This document shows, piece after piece, positions 1-6,693 of a stretch of DNA of 16,350 bases. Below the pieces are notes generated by a model, which was not told the DNA's origin, ran no database searches, and was given only the letters and a program-made list of their open reading frames with translations. Position 1 is the stretch's first letter; each line of letters opens with the position of its first letter. The stretch is from the NCBI GenBank assembly GCA_019425005.1, contig JAHYYK010000024.1:1-16350 (forward strand), read 5' to 3'. The position numbers and the translations under genes are program-made. The stretch is from Collinsella sp. (GTDB lineage: Bacteria; Actinomycetota; Coriobacteriia; Coriobacteriales; Coriobacteriaceae).

Positions 1-1
1 C

Positions 2-55
2 GTCCGCAACCACCCGCTCACCACGCGTCGCTACTACCACCAGATGAACTACTAA
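2..55 (+). CDS. C-terminal end of an unidentified upstream protein (partial)
   Basis: One frame is open from the left edge to a TAA at 53-55 and encodes a tail ending in RRYYHQMNY. The rest of the gene lies outside the window. The frame is chosen because its stop is followed 20-odd bases later by a strong terminator-like hairpin, and because one other plus frame stops earlier while the third stays open without any sign of coding. Too little remains to name a family. It could also be chance open frame. Confidence 0.4.
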   Translation, partial: VRNHPLTTRRYYHQMNY

Positions 56-76
56 TCCTTTCAAATTGCTGCTGTT

Positions 77-122
77 GTCTGCAGGCGAGCCGTGCTGAAC
101 GTCTCGCCTGCAGGCTTATTTC
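77..122 (+). terminator. Rho-independent terminator after the upstream gene
   Basis: A perfect 11-bp stem, CTGCAGGCGAG at 79-89 and CTCGCCTGCAG at 103-113, with a 13-nt loop, can be extended by a G-C pair at 77/115 across a G.U. It is followed by a T-rich run (TTATTTCT). It sits just after the stop at 55 and before the PTS remnant, so it most likely ends the upstream transcript. Confidence 0.75.
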
Positions 123-127
123 TAGGG

Positions 128-830
128 TTAATCAAAATAGTTGCCCAGTACCTTCTAGTTGCACTGGTCGCATTATGGCGTCCATGGACGAGCAGTTATT
201 TGGCATTACAATGCCTGGCCGTCCGTTGTTTACGAGCTGTTCGTTGGCTTGATTCTTGGTGACGTTCAACAGGGCGTTATCGTTGGTGCTGCCTTGGAGT
301 CCATGTTCATGGGTGCCATTATGGTCGGCGCGGCGGTTCCTCCCGAGGTCTATACCTCCGGCGTGCTTGGCTGCGCGTTTGCCGTCATTACGGGTACAGG
401 CACGGCAACTGCCGTCGCGCTCGCCCTTCCCGTCTCCGTCTTCCTTCTCTACTCCGTGATTAACTTTGCAACGCGTATCGTCGCCGCCCATCTGGGTTAC
501 GACCTGGGAACCAAGTTTTTGCAGCAGTCCGAAGAGAACAACCTTATGTCTCGCATGACGCATGCTGCCGGTGTCCTCGGAATGACCGTTATCGGCGCCA
601 TGATTGCGGCACAGGTCTCACTGTCCACTGCTTTGACCTTTGACGTGGGTGGTTCGGAGATTGTCCTGCAGGATCTGTTCGATTCGATCTTCCCCGGTCT
701 GCTGCCCTTGCTGGCAACCTTTGCCTGCGTCGCCCTGTACAAATAGGGCGTCAAGACCATTTGGATCATCTTGGGCATCTTTGCGATCTGCATCATCGGA
801 ACGGGCTTGGGAGTGTTCGCGGCGGCGTAA
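128..830 (+). pseudogene. Decayed mannose/sorbose-family PTS permease: EIIC start fused to EIID end
   Basis: The EIIC start can be read only by changing frame twice. AQYLLVALVALW (from about 140) leads to ASMDEQLFGITM (from 178), and then to GLILGDVQQGVIVGAA (from about 240). Each change is explained by one lost base. At about 420-470 the EIIC-like text (TGTATAVALALPVSV) runs directly into EIID-like text (INFATRIVAAHLGYDLGTKFL, GMTVIGAMIAAQVSLSTALTF, FPGLLPLLATF). The second half of EIIC and first half of EIID are therefore missing. A TAG at 744-746 interrupts the C-terminus, after which KTIWIILGIFAICIIGTGLG continues in frame to TAA at 828-830. Intact EIIC and EIID are each roughly 260-290 residues in this family, so this cannot make a working sugar channel. 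The longest uninterrupted frame begins at TTG 159 and codes for 195 residues, but it has no clear ribosome binding site. The EIIC/EIID assignment rests on recalled family motifs; the frame changes and stop are directly visible. Confidence 0.8.
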
Positions 831-875
831 TGTTGACTGCTATGCTCGCGCGTTGGATAACTAACTGACCGTTTG

Positions 876-912
876 AAAACGGGGTTCGGCGTAAGGCCGG
901 CCCCGTTTTTTG
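876..912 (+). terminator. Rho-independent terminator after the PTS remnant
   Basis: AAAACGGGG at 876-884 pairs with CCCCGTTTT at 901-909, enclosing a second small CGGC/GCCG hairpin, and is followed by a T run. It probably was the terminator of the original PTS operon. Confidence 0.85.
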
Positions 913-963
913 TTTGAGGGATTTTCCGATCGTCCAATAATCCACGCCGATGCATCACTCACG

Positions 964-1040
964 TATCTCTCATTCGTCACTAATACGAGAGATAGCAGAA
1001 AGACGAGAGATAATTACGAGAGATAACTGAGAGACGAGGG
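964..1040 (+). repeat. Cluster of ACGAGAGATA boxes upstream of the AlbA_2 regulator
   Basis: Three exact copies of ACGAGAGATA lie at 985-994, 1003-1012 and 1016-1025. An inverted partial copy (TATCTCT, 964-970) precedes them and a degenerate copy (GAGACGAGGG, 1031-1040) follows. The copies begin 18 and 13 bases apart, and the last ends about 65 bases before the ATG of the next gene. Such iterated sites in a promoter region suggest an operator. The bound protein is unknown; self-regulation by the downstream gene product is a guess. Confidence 0.55.
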
Positions 1041-1088
1041 AAATCTATCCGCGGCATTCTCCGCAGGACCGAGCGAAAGGACGTGCAG

Positions 1089-2555
1089 ATGAACGAAAAC
1101 GAGCTGATCGGTCTGCTTGAGTCTTTAAGGCGTATGGGCTCGGATGATCTTAACGTCGAAGTGAAGGAGAGCGCCACGACGCTTTCCCGCGACGTGTGGG
1201 AAACGGTGAGCGCATTCGCGAACACTGCCGGCGGAATCATCGTGCTCGGAGTGAGTGAGCGCGCAGGTTTTGTCCCGGTTGAGAACTTCGAGACCGAGAA
1301 AGTGCTCAACCAATTTGTGGCAGGCATGGGTGATGCGGGAGGTCGAGGAAAGCTGGCCAATCCGCCCAAATACACGATCGAGCGAGTGGAGCTTCAGGGC
1401 GCCATCGTTCTCGTCATTACCATTGAGGAGCTCGATCCGTCGAGCAAGCCCTGCTATGTCATAGAGCGGGGCGCCCAGGGCGGCAGCTACAAGCGCATCG
1501 ATGACAAAGATGTGCCGCTTTCATCGACCGAAGTCCTGTCCTTGTCGTCGTATGAACGAACGAGCCCCAGTGATCGCGATGCAGTGCCGGGCGCGGGCGT
1601 GGGCGACCTCGACGAGGCCCTGATTGGCCGCACGATAGAGCGTGCTTTCTCGCTGACGCCCCGAGCTATGCGCGGCGCGACGGACAAGAAAACAAAGCTG
1701 GAGCGCCTGAGTTTCCTCGACTCCCAGGGTAATGTGACTAAGGCCGGGCTCCTGGCTGCGGGCACCTACCCTCAGCAGTTTTATCCCAAGCTCTTTATCG
1801 ATGTGGCGGTCCATGCCGGAACGCAGAAGGGCGCCGCGGGTTCGTTGAGGTTCATGGACCGCACAATCTGTGAGGGAACGTCGGGCGAGATGATCTCGGA
1901 TGCTGTCGTGGCCGTCGCCAAGAATTTGCGGCGAACCTCGACCGTCCAAGGCGTCTCGCGTGTCGACTCGCTTGAGATTCCCGAGGAGGTTCTGCGCGAG
2001 GCAATCGCCAACGCCGTAATCCATCGAGAATACGGGGATCGGTTCTGTGGACAATCGATTGCCGTCGACGTCTTTGACGATCGTGTCGAGGTGACGAATC
2101 CTGGCGGCCTTTACGGGGGAAAGACTCGCGAGAACTTGTTTGACGGCAGCTCCCGATGCCGTAACGCGACACTCGTGAAACTCATGTCGATTGTTCCACT
2201 GCCGGATGGCGCAGGCTCGCCGGCTGACGGAAATGGCTCGGGCATCCCGATGATGATTGATGCCATGCGCGCGCATGGTCTGGCCGAGCCCCTGTTCTGC
2301 CCGGGATTTGATCGGTTCAAGGTCGTACTTTACCGTTCAAAGATCGAGCCGGTCGATCATGGCGGGGGCTTAATTGTGACGGCACTCAAACACTACGGCG
2401 AGCTGGGGACGCGTGAGCTGGCAGAGCACACAGGGCTCACAATTTCCCAGGTTAGGTCGCGCGTCAACGCGCTCATTGCTCAAGGCGAGCTTGAGCCCAC
2501 GGCGCCGGCGACGAGCCGCAACCGCAAGTATCGACTGTCGGAGCGCGTGGGATAG
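1089..2555 (+). CDS. AlbA_2/Schlafen-type DNA-binding protein with HATPase_c_4-like and winged-helix regions
   Basis: This 488-residue protein has the order typical of the COG2865 group of putative transcriptional regulators (often misnamed RecG-like helicases). An N-terminal AlbA_2 (Schlafen AAA_4) domain lies at about residues 22-150, with VEVKES and AFANTAGGIIVLGV. An HATPase_c_4-like segment at about 298-410 contains LREAIANAVIHREY and VEVTNPGG. A C-terminal winged helix at about 428-485 contains TRELAEHTGLTISQVRSRV. The ATG at 1089 is preferred because GAAAGG at 1075-1080 is 8 bases upstream; a GTG at 1083 would be only 2 bases from it. The upstream region carries repeated ACGAGAGATA boxes. 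Neighbours give no pathway. Family members are predicted regulators, some linked to phage defence, but no specific target is known here. Domain assignment is fairly sure; function is not. Confidence 0.88.
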   Translation: MNENELIGLLESLRRMGSDDLNVEVKESATTLSRDVWETVSAFANTAGGIIVLGVSERAGFVPVENFETEKVLNQFVAGMGDAGGRGKLANPPKYTIERVELQGAIVLVITIEELDPSSKPCYVIERGAQGGSYKRIDDKDVPLSSTEVLSLSSYERTSPSDRDAVPGAGVGDLDEALIGRTIERAFSLTPRAMRGATDKKTKLERLSFLDSQGNVTKAGLLAAGTYPQQFYPKLFIDVAVHAGTQKGAAGSLRFMDRTICEGTSGEMISDAVVAVAKNLRRTSTVQGVSRVDSLEIPEEVLREAIANAVIHREYGDRFCGQSIAVDVFDDRVEVTNPGGLYGGKTRENLFDGSSRCRNATLVKLMSIVPLPDGAGSPADGNGSGIPMMIDAMRAHGLAEPLFCPGFDRFKVVLYRSKIEPVDHGGGLIVTALKHYGELGTRELAEHTGLTISQVRSRVNALIAQGELEPTAPATSRNRKYRLSERVG

Positions 2556-2564
2556 ATGCGTTAG

Positions 2565-2605
2565 TGGACGAGGCGACCCAATAATCGACCCTCGATTGGC
2601 GTCCA
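2565..2605 (+). terminator. Possible hairpin terminator between convergent genes
   Basis: TGGACG at 2565-2570 pairs with CGTCCA at 2600-2605, and within it AATCGA (2583-2588) pairs with TCGATT (2592-2597). It begins 9 bases after the stop of the AlbA_2 gene and lies between two convergent genes. There is no T run on either side, so termination is uncertain. Confidence 0.3.
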
Positions 2606-2655
2606 TTAAGGTAAAGCGGTTGTTGCCCAGTCGACGGTGATGCTAAAGACTCGGC

Positions 2656-3147
2656 TTACGCCGGCATGGCCCCGAACCCGTCTATCAAGAACAGCCTAAG
2701 AACCAGCTTGATGACATATCCCGGTTTGACTTCTGCCGCGTCAAAGACGTGGCGCTCGGCGAGCTCGCTGCAGTATGCATAGATGTTGCGGATAAGGCCC
2801 GCGCCCGAAAGCGTAAACATGTAGCCTGCGTCTGAAAGCGCATTGGGTGCGGCGGGCAACTTGGCTGTGCGGCAAAAGGTCAACAGGTCGGGCGTCATAA
2901 CGTCCTGGTAGCCAAGATGGCTGCCGTCTTCTTGTGCGGCGAGTTCCAGCTGGTGTACTCGATCCAGCGCCGCTGCCAGCACAAAGCTCGGTGTGGGAGC
3001 ATTGACGTCCTGAGTGGTCGCCACAAGCCTGCCCGCCGCCTGCGTGACAAGCCAAGCGACCTCGCGCTGGCAACGCACGGCCTTGCGCGTAACCGGCTTG
3101 ATGGACGAAGAAGAAACGCTCCCCTTAGGCGGATTCGAAGCAGCCAT
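2656..3147 (-). CDS. Hypothetical protein, 163 residues
   Basis: I do not recognise this family. The product is soluble-looking, with no signal peptide or clear membrane segment. The first 20 or so residues are polar and Ser/Pro/Lys-rich and look disordered. The remainder looks mostly helical: the stretch REVAWLVTQAAGRLVATT is followed by LAAALDRVHQLELAAQE, and the C-terminal part contains GYMFTLSGAGLIRNIYAYC and GYVIKLVLRLFLIDGFGA. The ATG is supported by GGGAGGG at 3152-3158, four bases upstream on this strand. A TATACT hexamer at 3205-3210 (minus strand) could be a -10 box, but no matching -35 is obvious. The gene is convergent with the AlbA_2 regulator and divergent from the restriction-like gene to its right, so it is probably a single-gene unit. 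Confidence 0.7.
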   Translation of the reverse strand: MAASNPPKGSVSSSSIKPVTRKAVRCQREVAWLVTQAAGRLVATTQDVNAPTPSFVLAAALDRVHQLELAAQEDGSHLGYQDVMTPDLLTFCRTAKLPAAPNALSDAGYMFTLSGAGLIRNIYAYCSELAERHVFDAAEVKPGYVIKLVLRLFLIDGFGAMPA

Positions 3148-3267
3148 AAGACCCTCCCATGAACAATTCGACCCAACAAGCCCGGATGAAACACGTGCTA
3201 CATCAGTATACAGGGGAGTGGGGTAGCGGGGTACGAGCGAGCCAGCGGCAAACCGAGAGCATCAACG

Positions 3268-3690
3268 ATGTGCCGATCGCGGGATTCAGGGATCTTCTGG
3301 CCGGGCCAGGATCGGGTGAAGCAAGATCCCAATAAGACGTTTGCGCTTTCGGTCCATAACTCTAAAAAGAGCTTCTACACCGATGTGCCTCCGCTTTATT
3401 TGGACGATGGTACGTGGGTCATTAAGTACTCGGTTCAAGCGCCGGGTACCGTTGGTTTTCGAGACCAGAATTACAACCGTAAAATGCTCAACTGCATGGA
3501 ATGTGGCGTCCCAGTCGGAGTCATATTTGCAACCGTGGTGGGCTATAAGGTGCTCGGCCTTGCGTTTGTTGAGCGGTTCGAGCCAGAAAACGAATGGTTT
3601 GGACCCAATACGGTGTTTCTTGAGGCCCATCGCATTGAGTCCGATCACTCGGAAAAGAAGCGTGAAAAGGCGGGGCTTCTGCCGTATTAG
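3268..3690 (+). CDS. Fragment resembling the SRA-like region of HNH restriction endonucleases, possibly frameshifted
   Basis: The 140-residue frame contains KTFALSVHNSKK, DGTWVIKYSVQ, CMECGVPVGVIF and YKVLGLAFVERFE. This order resembles the SRA-like recognition domain of ScoMcrA-type HNH endonucleases that act on modified DNA. That comparison is from memory and moderately uncertain. The protein ends soon after this region and contains no HNH nuclease motif, so it may be a remnant or a stand-alone reader domain. The first about 13 residues (MCRSRDSGIFWPG) look like out-of-frame translation. A different frame open from ATG 3186 encodes INDVPIAGFRDLLAG up to 3305 and would join this frame if one C at 3306 were absent. 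No good ribosome binding site precedes 3268. The base composition looks less GC-rich than in the genes to the right, consistent with acquisition. The coding signal from about 3310 to the TAG at 3688 is good; the start is doubtful. Confidence 0.6.
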   Translation: MCRSRDSGIFWPGQDRVKQDPNKTFALSVHNSKKSFYTDVPPLYLDDGTWVIKYSVQAPGTVGFRDQNYNRKMLNCMECGVPVGVIFATVVGYKVLGLAFVERFEPENEWFGPNTVFLEAHRIESDHSEKKREKAGLLPY

Positions 3691-3812
3691 CGTATTTGGC
3701 TTTGGCGGTCTTTTAAGATCGTGTTGTTTGATCGGATCGCGTGGCGATGCAATCTCGTGCCCGCCCGCCGGTGCATGCTCTTCCTGATTTGTATAGCGAG
3801 AGGGGAGCGTGT

Positions 3813-4097
3813 ATGAGCTGGCGAGGCGATATTGCGATGGGGAAGTACGGAAAACTGCCGTGTGCCCTTATAGACAACAATATGTTTCCGAACGTAGAGG
3901 TTGATTGCGGGTCGTTTGCTGTCGCCTGTCCTTGCTGCGGCTCGCAAATACCGTGTCTCGACATTGGGTTCATCGATGCACGTGACAGGTTCAGCGACGA
4001 AGTGAGGAAACGTACGGGCGTTCATATGCCGGTGTATCCGGAGAAATGCCCTGTTTGTGGCCTCGATATCGTGTGCGACGCCGGCGACGAGGGATAG
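3813..4097 (+). CDS. Small zinc-ribbon protein, 94 residues
   Basis: Two Cys pairs, C39-x-x-C42 (CPCC) and C79-x-x-C82 (CPVC), about 40 residues apart, form a plausible four-cysteine zinc site. Further cysteines at 17, 32, 48 and 88 may be incidental. The ATG at 3813 is chosen because AGGGGAG at 3801-3807 is five bases upstream. The frame stays open back to a GTG at 3741, but that segment (QSRARPPVHALP) has no ribosome binding site and does not look coding. No specific family is recognised; zinc ribbons of this kind usually bind nucleic acid or protein. It follows the restriction-like gene by 122 bases and faces the DUF5710 gene, stop to stop, 38 bases apart. Confidence 0.7.
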   Translation: MSWRGDIAMGKYGKLPCALIDNNMFPNVEVDCGSFAVACPCCGSQIPCLDIGFIDARDRFSDEVRKRTGVHMPVYPEKCPVCGLDIVCDAGDEG

Positions 4098-4135
4098 GTG
4101 ATGCAGAGGAGCTGGCTGTGAAGGTATCTCCGTCT

Positions 4136-4822
4136 CTACAAATAAATCCCCTCACCGAGTTGCTTGTGAAACTTGGCGTGATGGTCGCGTGCCCAGGTAA
4201 AGAGCGCCTGGTCAAAGTCGGTGCGCGTGGCCGGGACGCCAAAGACGCCGGCAACTTCGACGCGTACAAACTCCAGTGCCGGCAGCTTGTTGATGGCAGT
4301 GAGGGCAAACGGGGACGAGGGCTCCTCGAACAGATAGCGGCTGCCTTGCAGCGCGTCGCAACTGGTGCACGTGTTGCCGAGCGACGGGGCTTTGGAGGCT
4401 CGCGCGCCTACGGGCTTGTAGCCGCAGCGCTTAGAAAGATAGTCGCGGATCTCGCCCGGCACGCAGCCAAGAGCGGGAACAATGGCGAGCGCGTTGGCAT
4501 TGGCCGTGTCGATGGTAATGTGCCCGGCTTCGTTGGGCGCGTGCGCGATGGCGATGCCCTTGTCGTCATCGATTCGATAGGGAATGCCGAAGGCCGCGAC
4601 CGAGGTCTCTTTGTGACACTTCCAGCACTCGCGCTTGCCCAGTACTAGATATATATACGGCGCTGAGGGGTCGGATCGGTCAACACCGGGCAGCCACTCG
4701 GCAAAGGGCTCGGGGTTGACGCCGCTGGGTACATACCAGATCTTCTTGGTCCGGTCCCATTTGGCGCCCAGCGCCTTGGCTTCTTCTTTGTGCGAAAAGG
4801 GGACATCGAGCTCGGTGCGCAT
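4136..4822 (-). CDS. DUF5710 domain protein with paired CxxC motifs
   Basis: The N-terminus (residues 5-44) is a clear DUF5710 domain: LDVPFSHKEEAKALGAKWD, then KKIWYVPSG and FAEWLP. This small domain is often found on proteins linked to DNA processing or mobile elements, but its role is not established. The rest of the 228 residues carries C66-x-x-C69 (CWKC) and C152-x-x-C155 (CTSC), which could form one zinc site holding the middle region together. No enzyme motif is recognised. The start is the ATG at 4820-4822, with AAGGAG five bases upstream on this strand. A TTG at 4858 would extend the frame by 12 residues but has no ribosome binding site. The region from 4823 to 5108 to its right shows no gene. 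A TATCCT hexamer at 4858-4863 on the minus strand could be a -10 box, though no -35 is evident. Confidence 0.82.
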   Translation of the reverse strand: MRTELDVPFSHKEEAKALGAKWDRTKKIWYVPSGVNPEPFAEWLPGVDRSDPSAPYIYLVLGKRECWKCHKETSVAAFGIPYRIDDDKGIAIAHAPNEAGHITIDTANANALAIVPALGCVPGEIRDYLSKRCGYKPVGARASKAPSLGNTCTSCDALQGSRYLFEEPSSPFALTAINKLPALEFVRVEVAGVFGVPATRTDFDQALFTWARDHHAKFHKQLGEGIYL

Positions 4823-5108
4823 GGCGGCTCCTTGGTGCTGCAGGTGCGAGTGGCTCAAGGATACCGCAGGGCGCAGACATCGCGGCGTTTTGTTGAGAAG
4901 TTGCGGCGCGGACTGCTTGGTTACGCCGTTAGATAAATTGGCAAGTAGATGGTCGGCTTTTGACCAGTTGGGCGGTTGGAGCAGCTTGCGGCGCAGTTTT
5001 GTGCCTGGCTATTGTTGATGTTGGGGTATTGAATATATTTGGCTGCCATTCGTCAGGTGAATTGTTGTTACGTTGCGATGACGGTTGGAACTGCCAGCGG
5101 ATTTAGCG

Positions 5109-5149
5109 ACAAAAAACAAAACAGCCCAGAGGACATAGCCTCTGAGCTG
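5109..5149 (-). terminator. Terminator of the tRNA-Val gene
   Basis: On the minus strand CAGCTCAGAGG (5139-5149) pairs over 11 bp, including one G.U, with CCTCTGGGCTG (5122-5132) around a 6-nt loop. A TTTTGTTTTTTG tract follows. It lies 9 bases past the tRNA 3' end. Confidence 0.93.
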
Positions 5150-5157
5150 CGAACATT

Positions 5158-5232
5158 TGGTGGGCGTTAGAAGATTTGAACTTCTGACCTCTTCCGTGTC
5201 AGGGAAGCGCTCTCCCCCTGAGCTAAACGCCC
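5158..5232 (-). tRNA. tRNA-Val (anticodon GAC), CCA encoded
   Basis: The minus strand folds into a full cloverleaf. The acceptor stem is GGGCGTT/AACGCCC and the D stem is GCTC/GAGC. The anticodon stem CTTCC/GGAAG closes the loop CTGACAC, which has GAC at the anticodon positions. The variable loop is AGGTC. The T arm is AGAAG/CTTCT around TTCAAAT. The discriminator base is A and the CCA end is encoded. GAC reads the valine codons GUC and GUU. It is transcribed alone from its own promoter. Confidence 0.97.
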
Positions 5233-5261
5233 GATCAAGGGTGCGCAAGCGCGCAAGGGAT

Positions 5262-5290
5262 AATATAACGGAGCCTGAACTCGGTGGCAA
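5262..5290 (-). promoter_or_regulatory. Sigma-70-type promoter of tRNA-Val
   Basis: On the minus strand TTGCCA (5285-5290) and TATATT (5262-5267) are separated by exactly 17 bases. This places the transcription start near 5255, about 22 bases before the tRNA 5' end. Confidence 0.8.
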
Positions 5291-5521
5291 GAACATTTTT
5301 AAAAATCGCTTACATTGTGGAATTCGGGGGCTTTGTCATATCCATTTCAAAAGAGCCTGCTGCCGCGATTTGACTGTCGCATAATGCAAGGCCATTGCGG
5401 TATCGAGCTATGGAAAGACGTCTGCGGAATTGTCCTACCGATAAGCGGACAAGCCTCCAGCTGGTGCCTTCGCCGTGGTAAGGTAAGCCGAATTGTTTCC
5501 AGGCTGCTTCGAGGGAATGGA

Positions 5522-6544
5522 ATGAGCAAAGAGCGTGTCGAGCAGGTCGAAGGCGCAGGGGCTTCGGTGCCGATGACCGATATATCGAACATTGATGTGC
5601 CCGAGGGCACCGATGAGCTCAGCCGTAGCACCCGCCGCGCTTGGCGCGAGCGCCTGAACAGCGCTTCGACGCGCAAGATGATCACGGGCGTCTTGGCTAC
5701 GCTGGTGGGCGGTTCGTTTTGGGGCTTCTCGGGCACCAGCGCGAGCTTTCTGTTCGATACCTACCACGTCGACACCTTGTGGCTTATGAGCGTGCGTCAG
5801 ATTCTCGCCGGTCTACTCTTTATGGCCGTGGTTGTTACGCGCGACCGCGAGCGCCTGATTAAGCTCTGGACCACACCCGCCGATCGCAAGCAGCTGCTGC
5901 TCTTTACCGCCTTTGGTCTGCTGTTCAACCAGTTTTGTTATCTTTCGGCCGTGCGCCTGACCAATGCCGGAACCGCGACGGTGCTCCAATGCCTGCAACT
6001 GGTCATCATTATGGGCTACACCTGCGTGATCGACCATCGCATGCCTCGCGTGCGTGAGGCCGTTGGCATTGGGTTGGCCCTGGGCGGCACCTTTTTAATC
6101 GCTACCGGCGGCGACCCTACCAGTCTGAGCATATCGCCGCTTGGCCTGGTCGCAGGCCTTATGTGTGCGGTCAGCGCCACGTGTATGGCGGTGATTCCCG
6201 CCAAGATCCTGCCCGAATACGGCAGCCCCATCGTCACGGGCTCGGCAATGCTCACGGCGGGCGTGGTCTCGTGCGTCTTCGTGCAGCCTTGGGCGCATAT
6301 GCCGGCACTCGACGCTGCCGGCGTCGAGGCGCTCGCGGTATTCGTGGTTATCGGCTCGTTTTTTGCTTACATGCTCTATATGCAGGGCGTTAAGGACATC
6401 GGCTCGGTGCGTGCGAGCCTCATCGGAACTGTGGAGCCGGTTTCGGCGACCATCACCAGCGCCGTTATGCTGGGCACGGTGTTTTTGCCGACCGACCTTA
6501 TCGGCTTTGCCATGATCATCGTGATGATGTTCCTCACGGTGTAG
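5522..6544 (+). CDS. EamA/DMT-family membrane transporter
   Basis: The 340-residue product has a hydrophilic N-terminal tail of about 52 residues followed by ten predicted membrane segments in two five-helix halves, as expected for EamA (drug/metabolite transporter) proteins. The first segment, at about residues 53-78, reads GVLATLVGGSFWGFSGTSA. Segment 4 begins NAGTATVLQCLQLVIIM and segment 9 contains the typical SLIGTVEPVSATITSAVML. The last segment ends at the stop (FAMIIVMMFLTV), so the C-terminus is very short. The substrate is unknown; members export or import small metabolites such as amino acids and nucleosides. The ATG at 5522 has GAGGG at 5511-5515. The frame is open back to 5315 but that part looks non-coding and overlaps no good ribosome binding site. 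The gene appears to stand alone, divergent from tRNA-Val. Confidence 0.88.
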   Translation: MSKERVEQVEGAGASVPMTDISNIDVPEGTDELSRSTRRAWRERLNSASTRKMITGVLATLVGGSFWGFSGTSASFLFDTYHVDTLWLMSVRQILAGLLFMAVVVTRDRERLIKLWTTPADRKQLLLFTAFGLLFNQFCYLSAVRLTNAGTATVLQCLQLVIIMGYTCVIDHRMPRVREAVGIGLALGGTFLIATGGDPTSLSISPLGLVAGLMCAVSATCMAVIPAKILPEYGSPIVTGSAMLTAGVVSCVFVQPWAHMPALDAAGVEALAVFVVIGSFFAYMLYMQGVKDIGSVRASLIGTVEPVSATITSAVMLGTVFLPTDLIGFAMIIVMMFLTV

Positions 6545-6693
6545 CTGGCGCCGCCGCCAAGACGGAAAAGGCGTTGTGCCACATTTTCGCCAATTGATGT
6601 CCGTGTCTGGAGTTTAGCTGTCGATGCTCAAAATGCCATAAACTAGTAACGTTATGGACTTTTTCATTGCGACTCAATTGCGAGGATTTCTTT

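Noticed and set aside
964..1040. ACGAGAGATA boxes as a CRISPR array
   Set aside because: The repeats are only 10 bases with 3-8 base spacers, far too short and irregular for CRISPR, and no cas gene is present.
4823..5108. Region without a gene between the DUF5710 gene and the tRNA terminator
   Set aside because: No frame with a plausible start and coding character, and no strong hairpin, was found on either strand.
5158..5232. tRNA-Val as an integration (att) site for the accessory stretch to its left
   Set aside because: I found no second copy of the tRNA 3' end in the window and no integrase gene, so there is no direct support.
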